From CAYONM01 sp964405325 (lineage in GTDB: Bacteria > Planctomycetota > UBA11346): a stretch of 6,531 nt of DNA. Under the pieces are notes generated by a model. It was not told the origin of the DNA. It did not search any database and worked only from the letters and a program-made list of their open reading frames with translations. Shown here one piece after another: positions 1-4,558 of this stretch; position 1 is the first letter of the stretch, and every line of letters starts with the position of its first letter. A program made the position numbers and the translations under genes. The stretch is from contig CAYONM010000208.1 of the NCBI GenBank assembly GCA_964405325.1, positions 1 to 6,531 on the forward strand, in the 5' to 3' direction.

Positions 1-87
1 GCCGAGGCCGCCGATCTGGCGGCCCGCCAACTTGCCGCCGAGGGCTGCGGCGGCAGGTTCTGCCTGGCCGGCATCGGTGCCGGCGTG
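1..87 (+). pseudogene. DGC-type putative zinc-binding protein, internal fragment
   Basis: Frame 1 is open from the window edge for 29 codons and stops at a TAG at 88-90. The peptide contains ADLAARQLAAEG followed by FCLAGIGAGV. This resembles the N-terminal third of DGC-domain putative zinc-binding proteins, which typically read (A/S)DRAAR..L...G.G.M.CLAGIG..V and then continue to a conserved DGCP..C motif. Family members are about 110-130 aa; here the reading stops right after the CLAGIG motif and the DGC motif is missing. The break coincides with the point where the oppositely oriented sulfatase homology begins. The identification rests on remembered family pattern over fewer than 30 residues, so an accidental open frame is possible. 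If real, the gene is broken here, or the window edge is a chimeric join. Confidence 0.5.
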
Positions 88-227
88 TAGGCACGGGTGA
101 AAGCGGTGCCATCGCGCACCAGGCGGTCGAGAGCCGGGGTCTTGATCAGATCGTTGCCCAGGGCGTGGATGGTATCTGCACGCTGCTGATCGGTACAGAT
201 GACGAGAATGTTGGGAGGTGTGCTCAT
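3..227 (-). CDS. Sulfatase N-terminal fragment (alkaline phosphatase superfamily), cut short
   Basis: The frame opens with ATG at 227 and stays open to the window edge (75 codons). Residues 6-16 read NILVICTDQQR, the first metal-binding strand of type I sulfatases, with D13-Q14 in the place of the usual D-D/D-Q pair. Then come HALGND, IKTPALDRLVRDG and TAFTRAYTPAP, a classic sulfatase N-terminus up to residue 51. Family members are about 450-550 aa and continue with a C/S-x-P-x-R formylglycine motif and LLTG. Here residue 51 is followed by MPARQNL and then proline/alanine/serine-rich sequence unlike a sulfatase, with no Cys or Ser at the nucleophile position. True homology probably ends near position 75. 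No signal peptide is visible, so a cytoplasmic form is likely if intact. No clear Shine-Dalgarno precedes the ATG. Neighbouring minus-strand genes are more than 450 bp upstream. Confidence 0.72.
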   Translation of the reverse strand, partial: MSTPPNILVICTDQQRADTIHALGNDLIKTPALDRLVRDGTAFTRAYTPAPMPARQNLPPQPSAASWRAARSAAS

Positions 228-320
228 GCCAGGAGAATACAGCACGACAGGCGCTAAATCATTACCCGATAAGGAATACATCTTGCCAGAACAGGCAGCA
301 GCCACCGGCACCGAGGCCTT
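228..320. other. Intergenic stretch upstream of the sulfatase start
   Basis: This is the leftmost part of the roughly 470-bp gap between the small membrane protein gene and the sulfatase start. It is somewhat richer in A+T than the flanking genes and would hold the sulfatase leader and promoter. I could not identify a convincing -35/-10 pair, a Shine-Dalgarno for the ATG at 227, or a hairpin with a T-run. Plus-strand open frames across the region are rich in Pro, Ala, Arg and Ser and look like antisense shadows. Confidence 0.4.
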
Positions 321-554
321 TCACCTCATGTAAACAATCGGCCAGTACCGCGCAGCGTCAATTTCAACGACGCTGCCGCCATCTTCCGGCCGCAAACCGA
401 CATCCTCTTGTACATCGCGCCACCCGCGCCTGCGACAGCCATCCCCTGGCGCTGGCATCACGACCAGTGCTATGGCCACGCCGCAGCCCTGCCGCATGAT
501 TACGGCACCTTCGACCTCCGGGGCGAAGACCCGTTTCCAATCGCTCGGTTTCAT
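321..554 (-). CDS. Possible 77-aa hypothetical protein
   Basis: ATG at 554 opens a 77-codon frame ending in TGA at 321. It begins MKPSDWKRVFAPEVEG, has a Gly/Val-rich centre, and ends EIDAARYWPIVYMR. The first codon positions are purine-rich, which mildly favours coding. A GACAGG sequence lies immediately upstream of the ATG, too close to be a good ribosome site. I recognise no family, motif, signal peptide or membrane helix. It follows a 34-codon candidate frame by 10 nt. In GC-rich DNA a chance frame of this size is common, so this is only a candidate. Confidence 0.2.
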   Translation of the reverse strand: MKPSDWKRVFAPEVEGAVIMRQGCGVAIALVVMPAPGDGCRRRGWRDVQEDVGLRPEDGGSVVEIDAARYWPIVYMR

Positions 555-564
555 CCTGTCGCGG

Positions 565-669
565 TCACACCCGAATGCCGTGCCGGCGCAATGCGCAGCG
601 CTCCGCCGCTTCCGTGGGCGCGCGAACCCCAGCCAAGACTACCTGGATGCCACCAGGCATCTCGTCCAT
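565..669 (-). CDS. Possible 34-aa ORF, or remnant downstream of the membrane protein
   Basis: ATG at 669 opens a 34-codon frame, MDEMPGGIQVVLAGVRAP and onward, ending HGIRV at a TGA (567-565). Third positions are mostly G or C and first positions are mostly purine, as in the real genes nearby. It lies in the same reading frame as the small membrane protein that stops at 700; only ten sense codons separate that TGA from this ATG, and a GTG at 690 is an alternative start. It could be a separate small gene, a degraded tail of a longer protein, or chance. No family is recognised. Confidence 0.18.
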   Translation of the reverse strand: MDEMPGGIQVVLAGVRAPTEAAERCALRRHGIRV

Positions 670-699
670 GGCAGGATGGGAGGGATGCACCAGCCATGC

Positions 700-930
700 T
701 CAACTGCCAGCGCACCAGCTCATCGCCAGGCCCGCCAACAGCAGAAGGCAAAGGGCCAGCAGGTAGCCTCGGCGATGGCTATCGGTGGCAAACACCGCGA
801 CCAACAGTAGCCAGACGGTTGCCAGCAGGCGGCTCCACCAGGCCGGCCAGGACCAGGCCAACAAGACTCCCGGCAGCATGGCTAGAACGGTCAGGCCAAG
901 ACGCTGCAGTTGGGCGCTACGCGGGGGCAT
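700..930 (-). CDS. Small three-helix inner-membrane protein, unknown function
   Basis: ATG at 930 starts a 76-aa protein ending at TGA 702-700. This start overlaps the last 14 nt of the thiamin gene; a longer open frame would reach further into that gene but adds non-hydrophobic residues. Three hydrophobic segments are visible: about residues 11-28 (LGLTVLAMLPGVLLAWSW), 30-48 (tryptophan-rich, ending LLLVAVFAT) and 55-72 (GYLLALCLLLLAGLAMSW), with short basic turns (SHRR) between. Tryptophan is abundant at the helix ends. No catalytic motif or known family is recognised. The overlap implies translational coupling to the thiamin and transporter genes, so a role beside the transporter is possible but is inference only. 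Confidence 0.68.
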   Translation of the reverse strand: MPPRSAQLQRLGLTVLAMLPGVLLAWSWPAWWSRLLATVWLLLVAVFATDSHRRGYLLALCLLLLAGLAMSWCAGS

Positions 931-1924
931 CCAGCTGCTGCCGTAATTGCCGACAGACGGCGGCCGGATCGCTGGCACGGCAGACGCAGCCGGCTACCGC
1001 GATACCATGTGGTGGCAACAAGGTTGCCATATTCGTCGGATCAATACCACCGATGGCGTAACTGGGCAATCGCAGACCGGCTCGGACCGCCTGCAGCAAA
1101 TCCGGTCCCTGCACCGCTTCGTGCGGCTTGGTGGTGGTGGTAAACATCGGGCCGATACCGATATAATCGATGGGCTGCCGATGCGCTTCGGTCACCTGCG
1201 TCGGGGTATGGGTGGAAAGACCGATCAGCGCCAGAGGGCCTAGAACGCGTCGTGCCTGGGCCGGCGAAAGATCGTCCTGACCGATGTGCACACCATCAGC
1301 ACGAATCGCCGCCGCGATGGCGACATGATCGTTGACGATAAAAAGCCCACCAGCCGCTCGAACTGCCGCCTGCATGGCAATGGCCAGTTCCGCGTAGTCG
1401 CGGACAGACAAACCCTTAGCACGTAATTGCACGATGCCGACACCACCGGCAACCGCCTGCCGGGCCACCGCCATGGGCTCCTCAGCGCAGTTGGTATCGA
1501 TCAACAGATACAGTTTCTCCTGCCAGAGACGCTGTGCCGACAGACAGGCCAACAGGTCGCGTTCCAGATCATAGGCGCCGTAGCGAAGCCGTTCCATGAT
1601 GACCGGATCCGGCGCCCCGGCCAGTTTTCCGAATTCCTCCAACGAACGCAGAGCCTCGGTAGCCCGGGCAGCATTGGCGCGGATGACGTCGCGCAGGGCC
1701 GGCCGATGTTGTTCGTCGGCGGCGGTGATCACGCTGCCGATATCACCAGCGGTATCGCGCGCCACGATGGCATCCACAGGAATGGCCGAGCGTAAGCAGT
1801 GCCGCAAGTCCTTGGCACGCGCGCTTAACTCGCCGTGCTCGATGAGAAAACGGGCGACCTCCTCCAGGACGCGCAAGCCTTCGGCAACCCGATTGCCATT
1901 GGCATCGATAATCCGATCGATCAT
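917..1924 (-). CDS. thiE: Bifunctional ThiD2-ThiE: HMP-phosphate kinase and thiamin-phosphate synthase
   Basis: This is a 335-aa cytoplasmic enzyme. The C-terminal domain (about residues 136-331) is ThiE, which joins HMP-PP to thiazole phosphate to give thiamin phosphate. It shows QLRAK (166-170), the VND pair (N198-D199), ADGVHIGQDD (209-218), the S-T-H of IGLSTH (237-239), GIGPMFTTTTK (256-266) and YAIGGI (289-294), all standard ThiE pyrophosphate and substrate positions. The N-terminal domain (1-130) has the RIIDANGNRVAEGLRVLEE signature of ThiD2, a kinase for HMP phosphate unrelated to ThiD and usually found fused to ThiE. This domain contains an internal repeat at residues 7-24 and 82-99. 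The start ATG at 1924 lies 2 nt after the transporter stop; GGAG overlapping that stop serves as ribosome site, implying coupling. No TPP riboswitch is visible in front of it. Stop is TAG at 919-917. Confidence 0.95.
   Translation of the reverse strand: MIDRIIDANGNRVAEGLRVLEEVARFLIEHGELSARAKDLRHCLRSAIPVDAIVARDTAGDIGSVITAADEQHRPALRDVIRANAARATEALRSLEEFGKLAGAPDPVIMERLRYGAYDLERDLLACLSAQRLWQEKLYLLIDTNCAEEPMAVARQAVAGGVGIVQLRAKGLSVRDYAELAIAMQAAVRAAGGLFIVNDHVAIAAAIRADGVHIGQDDLSPAQARRVLGPLALIGLSTHTPTQVTEAHRQPIDYIGIGPMFTTTTKPHEAVQGPDLLQAVRAGLRLPSYAIGGIDPTNMATLLPPHGIAVAGCVCRASDPAAVCRQLRQQLDAPA
1628..1906 (-). repeat. Internal protein-level repeat in the ThiD2 domain
   Basis: Two helices of the ThiD2 domain share the pattern A-N-x-x-R-x-x-E-x-L-R-x-L-E-E. 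Copy 1 is residues 7-24 (N9, R12, E15, L17-R18, L20-E21-E22; DNA 1906-1853). Copy 2 is residues 82-99 (N84, R87, E90, L92-R93, L95-E96-E97; DNA 1681-1628). All of these residues are offset by exactly 75. The DNA is not noticeably repeated, so this is an ancient duplication visible only in the protein. Confidence 0.7.
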
Positions 1925-1926
1925 AC

Positions 1927-3831
1927 CTACTCCGCTTCCGGTGGCTGCGGCGGCTTCGGACTCAAGGCCACATCCTCTCGTCGCATCACCGTGGCGGGCG
2001 GCACGCCAGCCAAGGCGCGCACGATCGGCAGGGCGAATTCCCGCAACAAGATCCGGACCATGGCGGCAATCGGCACCGCCAGCAATAGCCCGAGAATGCC
2101 CAGGAGATGCCCCAAAAAGACCAGAGCAAGAATCAGGACCACCGGGTGCAATTCGACTTCACGACCCATGATCCACGGGGTGAACACCGTCGCTTCCAGG
2201 GTCTGCACCATGGTGTAAACCGCCACTACCAGGGACAGACGTACAAACAGACCATCGCCACTCTCAGCAGCGACCAGCAGCATGATGGGAGCCAGAAACA
2301 ACAAGCCCGACAAGGGGATGGCGGTCGCCAAGCCGATAGCCATGCCAAACAGCACCGCGTACGGTACATCCAGCAGGAGAAAGCCGAACGAGACCAGGAT
2401 TCCACACAACAGGCAGACGATCAAGCGACCACGAAAAAAAGCGGCGACGATCTTCTCAACCTCATGGGTCAGGCGGATCACCCGGTCGCGGCCACGATTG
2501 GGGACGTATTTTCGCAGAATACCACGAATGGTCGGCATGCCCAACATCAGAAAAAAGGCGTAGATGGGCACCAGGATCACATCCAAGCAGAGCTGGATAA
2601 TGGCACCTACGTTGTCAAGGGCGGTGGTCGCACTTTCACCCAGCAAGGCCGGAATCGCCGCCAGGCGGCTGCCGATGGCATCGCGCATCTGATCCAAAGC
2701 CACCTGCAGGGGATTGCTGGCATCGGTATCGGTCTGATACAAGGCCCGCAGCATGGCCTGCTCGTCAGCCTGACTGGAGCGCCGCAATTGCTGCAATAAT
2801 TCCCGAGCGCCCTGCAGCTGCGCCTCATCCGGCTCGGCTTTCAGGGCAGCGCGCAGCGCCTCGGCCTGACGCGTACCAGTCTGGCGGTCACCACCACGTA
2901 CCTGCCGCCAGTCGGATAAGAGGGTCTGATGCAAGCTGGCCAGCTGCTGGCCGTATTGCACCATGCGGTCCAACCAGCGATCGCGCAACGGCTGGGGTAA
3001 GCGCTGTGCCGCCCGGTGGACCTGCTCAATACTGGGGCCCGGCCAATCGGGATTCCAGGGTTTGGCCGCTTCATCCAGGGGCGGGAGACTCCAATCCGAA
3101 TTCGACGTCCAGACCTCGGCCCGCTCCAAGCCCTGGCGCAGGGATTCGCGGGTCTCGCGGGTCCGCTGGTCATAGAACACCAAAAATCGCAGGGCGCGCG
3201 GGTCGGGATCGCGGTCCAGCAGTATGTCCATCCGCCACTGGGTACTGTGCGCCCATTCCACTCCCTGATGCACCAGGCTGCGCTCCTGCCGCACCCCGAC
3301 GCCATCGTCTTGTTGTTGCAGATCCGCTGGATAACGGGTCTCACCCATCTGCCACAGACCATCGGCATTGCGATCGACGATCCAGGCCGGGCCGCTGGCA
3401 TCTTGGACTCGGGTCAAGATCACCTCACCCTTATCAAAACGGCCATTGCCATTGTGATCATAATAATGGATGTCCTCGAAAAATCGTGCCCACAGCTCCG
3501 AGCTCTGCCGCAGCATGGCCGGCATGCCAATTCCGAGGATCAAGGCGATCAGGGCGCTCAAACAGACGAACAGACCCGAGGTGGCGATCAGACGCCCCAC
3601 GCCCAGGCGCTGCAGGCCATCCACCACCGGGGTCAGGACGTAGGCCAGGGTGAAACCGATGGCCAACGGAATCAGCGCCGTCTGTGCCGCTTGCAACAGC
3701 GGTTGGGTGATCACCGCGGTTTCGCGGATAGCCCAGCTGACCACCGCCACCGTTACCGCGATCAGCAGCGTGCGGGCCCACGGATTGGACCACATATCCT
3801 GCAGCAGACCGCTTCGGTCCGGGGCCCCCAT
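1927..3831 (-). CDS. AI-2E/PerM-family membrane transporter with enlarged EF-hand loop
   Basis: The C-terminal part is clearly AI-2E family (TqsA/PerM/YdiK type): ILVPIYAFFLML, FFRGRLIVCLLCGILVSFG, LDVPYAVLFG, TAIPLSG, TLEATVFTPWIMGREVELHP and LGHLLGILGLLLAVPIAA, in the family order. Counting from an alternative GTG at 3855 (642 aa), N-terminal helices lie near 28-45, 53-76 and 88-112, and the others between 414 and 601. Usual members are about 350 aa; here the loop between helices 3 and 4, extracytoplasmic in this family, spans about 118-412. It carries two perfect EF-hand loops (D133-E144, D161-E172) followed by charged helical sequence. I prefer ATG at 3831 (634 aa) because GAGG lies 6 nt upstream, while the GTG has only a weak site. 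Substrates in this family range from autoinducer-2 to Na+/H+ exchange, so the cargo is unknown. The thiamin gene follows after 2 nt. Confidence 0.93.
   Translation of the reverse strand: MGAPDRSGLLQDMWSNPWARTLLIAVTVAVVSWAIRETAVITQPLLQAAQTALIPLAIGFTLAYVLTPVVDGLQRLGVGRLIATSGLFVCLSALIALILGIGMPAMLRQSSELWARFFEDIHYYDHNGNGRFDKGEVILTRVQDASGPAWIVDRNADGLWQMGETRYPADLQQQDDGVGVRQERSLVHQGVEWAHSTQWRMDILLDRDPDPRALRFLVFYDQRTRETRESLRQGLERAEVWTSNSDWSLPPLDEAAKPWNPDWPGPSIEQVHRAAQRLPQPLRDRWLDRMVQYGQQLASLHQTLLSDWRQVRGGDRQTGTRQAEALRAALKAEPDEAQLQGARELLQQLRRSSQADEQAMLRALYQTDTDASNPLQVALDQMRDAIGSRLAAIPALLGESATTALDNVGAIIQLCLDVILVPIYAFFLMLGMPTIRGILRKYVPNRGRDRVIRLTHEVEKIVAAFFRGRLIVCLLCGILVSFGFLLLDVPYAVLFGMAIGLATAIPLSGLLFLAPIMLLVAAESGDGLFVRLSLVVAVYTMVQTLEATVFTPWIMGREVELHPVVLILALVFLGHLLGILGLLLAVPIAAMVRILLREFALPIVRALAGVPPATVMRREDVALSPKPPQPPEAE
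3340..3459 (-). other. Pair of EF-hand-like calcium-binding loops in the transporter
   Basis: Loop 1 (DNA 3459-3424) encodes DHNGNGRFDKGE, with D1, N3, N5, G6, D9 and E12 in canonical positions. Loop 2 (DNA 3375-3340) encodes DRNADGLWQMGE, with D1, N3, D5, G6, Q9 and E12. They are 28 residues apart, start to start, with a hydrophobic residue at position 8 in each (F and W), consistent with a dockerin-like or paired EF-hand unit facing the outside of the cytoplasmic membrane. Calcium binding is inferred from the motif. Confidence 0.8.
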
Positions 3832-3996
3832 CACCTGCCTCGCTTTCTCGACCACAGCGTGCCGACTCGCCGATGACGGCTGGCATCGCCCGTTCCTACG
3901 AGCATGACATTCTGAGGGAGGTCCGCCCGCCGCAATGGCACGCGCCTGGCATGCGACAACCTGCCGTTGGGGTAGACCCTTGGCTCTCGGCAGACA
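3832..3996. other. Short gap between the Minf_1886-like gene and the transporter
   Basis: This 165-bp gap holds no confident gene. A GTG at 3855 in the transporter frame is an alternative start. A 24-codon frame beginning MLVGTGDASRHRR ends in a TGA that overlaps the transporter ATG as TGATG, which may be chance. No obvious hairpin with a T-run and no good -35/-10 pair was found, so I cannot say whether the transporter is transcribed from its own promoter here. Confidence 0.4.
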
Positions 3997-3997
3997 T
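3896..3997 (-). CDS. Possible 33-aa Cys-containing ORF overlapping the preceding stop
   Basis: The TAA stop of the Minf_1886-like gene overlaps an ATG as TAATG, a common arrangement for coupled translation. The ORF is 33 codons, begins MSAESQGSTPTAGC and has a CHC group (C14, C20, H21, C22, C32), then TAG at 3898-3896. A small metal-binding peptide is imaginable, but nothing is recognised, the sequence is short and Ser/Arg-rich, and other frames here are also open. Low confidence. Confidence 0.15.
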   Translation of the reverse strand: MSAESQGSTPTAGCRMPGACHCGGRTSLRMSCS

Positions 3998-4380
3998 TAA
4001 CAGCTGGGATGAACGCGCAGGTAGTCCCGGATCCAGTCCACCGGGCTGGGACCGCCGTCGAAATCGGACTGCTGATCGTCGTCCTGCTTGGCAACAATAC
4101 CCGAGCGGATCAACAGAAAGGTCACCCGGCCGAAATCCATGCTGGTCACCAGGCCCCAGGAACGCAGTACCTGCGGCGCCAGTAAACCAAAACGCTCAGC
4201 TGCCAAACGCAGGCTCTGGCAGACCAGATCGGTAGCGCTGACATGCTGTCGACAGGCGCAAGCGTCCGAACCCACGGCTGCGGCGGCCGCTTGCAGCCCT
4301 TCGCCCACCAGGGCATAGGCCTCCACGGCATAACGTCCATCGGCCTGAGCAAGCGCGAGAAGATCCATGGTTTCGGTCAT
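3997..4380 (-). CDS. Minf_1886 family protein (Verrucomicrobia/Planctomycetes-restricted), unknown function
   Basis: This 127-aa soluble protein runs from ATG at 4380 to TAA at 3997. It starts MTETMDLLALAQADGRYAVEAY and has the family landmarks: a V-x-E-x-L helix, a HVSATDLVCQSLRLAAERFG segment, a VLRSWGLVTSMDFGRVTFLLIRSGIV segment (family W-G-[VI]-x-x-x-x-D-F-G-x-[IV]-V-F-x-[ML]-[VI]), then DDDQQSDFDGG. Length matches the usual 120-140 aa. An in-frame ATG at 4512 would add 44 Arg/Cys-rich residues that look non-coding, so I reject it. The chosen ATG overlaps the stop of an upstream 52-codon ORF as ATGA, and no independent Shine-Dalgarno is seen, which favours coupling to that ORF. The biochemical role of the family is not known. 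Its value here is mainly as a lineage marker. Confidence 0.82.
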   Translation of the reverse strand: MTETMDLLALAQADGRYAVEAYALVGEGLQAAAAAVGSDACACRQHVSATDLVCQSLRLAAERFGLLAPQVLRSWGLVTSMDFGRVTFLLIRSGIVAKQDDDQQSDFDGGPSPVDWIRDYLRVHPSC

Positions 4381-4535
4381 GTGGCAAAGTCTGCAGCAGC
4401 CAGCTGAGACTGCAATACGGCTGATGCATAACGCTCTACAAGCAGACCGGCGAAGTTGGGCCCGCTTGACCCGACCCAGCGGCCAAATTGGCCATGCTCT
4501 CCGCAGTACCATTTGTCAAGACTCTGATTAGGCAT
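4377..4535 (-). CDS. Small 52-aa ORF coupled to the Minf_1886-like gene
   Basis: ATG at 4535 opens 52 codons ending in TGA (4379-4377), and the stop overlaps the next gene's start as ATGA. The peptide begins MPNQSLDKWYCGEHGQFGRW, continues VGSSGPNFAG and ends in an amphipathic Ala/Leu/Gln helix, LLVERYASAVLQSQLAAADF. It has aromatic, glycine-rich and helical parts rather than the Arg/Pro/Ser-rich look of chance frames; the third-position GC content is about half, a little below the neighbours. An AGGAG lies about 18 nt before the ATG, too far to be ideal. It sits 23 nt after the kinase stop. One Cys and one His give a faint metal-site hint only. No family is recognised. The coupling geometry is the strongest argument that it is translated. 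Confidence 0.42.
   Translation of the reverse strand: MPNQSLDKWYCGEHGQFGRWVGSSGPNFAGLLVERYASAVLQSQLAAADFAT
4481..4493. repeat. GGCCAA-A-TTGGCC inverted repeat inside the small ORF
   Basis: A perfect 6-bp dyad around a single base. It encodes part of the HGQFGR segment of the 52-aa ORF on the minus strand. A one-base centre does not suit an RNA hairpin, so it would act, if at all, as a protein-binding site in DNA. Weak evidence. Confidence 0.2.
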
Positions 4536-4548
4536 ACGTGGAACGTAT
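4534..4548. repeat. Perfect 6-bp inverted repeat at the start of the small ORF
   Basis: The arms ATACGT and ACGTAT flank a GGA centre. The repeat lies 11 nt past the kinase stop, and its left arm contains the ATG of the 52-aa ORF (minus strand). It is not followed by a T-run, so a terminator is unlikely. An operator or a translation-controlling hairpin is possible, but a 6-bp dyad can also be chance. Confidence 0.3.
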
Positions 4549-4558
4549 TGCTCCTGGC

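Noticed and set aside
646..661. GATGCC-ACCA-GGCATC hairpin as a terminator for the thiamin operon
   Set aside because: Only a 6-bp stem, no T-run on either side, and it overlaps a possible small ORF.
408..1061. Plus-strand 217-codon open frame
   Set aside because: It is rich in Pro, Ala, Arg, Ser and Thr, lies antisense to the small membrane protein gene and the 3' end of thiE, and has no recognisable domain; it looks like a shadow frame in GC-rich DNA.
1925..1926. TPP riboswitch upstream of the thiamin gene
   Set aside because: Only 2 nt separate it from the preceding gene, and no CUGAGA plus ACCUGA-type core was seen in the intergenic DNA of the window.
2107..2799. Plus-strand 230-codon open frame rich in Gln, His and Gly
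   Set aside because: Antisense to the clearly coding AI-2E transporter, with low-complexity composition typical of the complement of Leu/Val/Ile-rich membrane codons.
3187..3225. Third EF-hand-like stretch (DRDPDPRALRFL) in the transporter loop
   Set aside because: Proline replaces the invariant Gly at position 6 and there is no acidic residue at position 12.
3016..3876. Plus-strand 286-codon open frame
   Set aside because: Antisense to the transporter loop and first helices; no domain and Gln/His/Arg-rich composition.
4381..4512. N-terminal extension of the Minf_1886-like protein from an ATG at 4512
   Set aside because: The extra 44 residues are Arg- and Cys-rich and unlike the family start; a competing protein-like frame ending in ATGA occupies the same DNA.
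4491..4519. Perfect TTGACA -35 box on the minus strand (4519-4514) as a promoter
   Set aside because: At 17-nt spacing the -10 position reads CATGGC, a poor match, and the site lies inside the 52-aa ORF.
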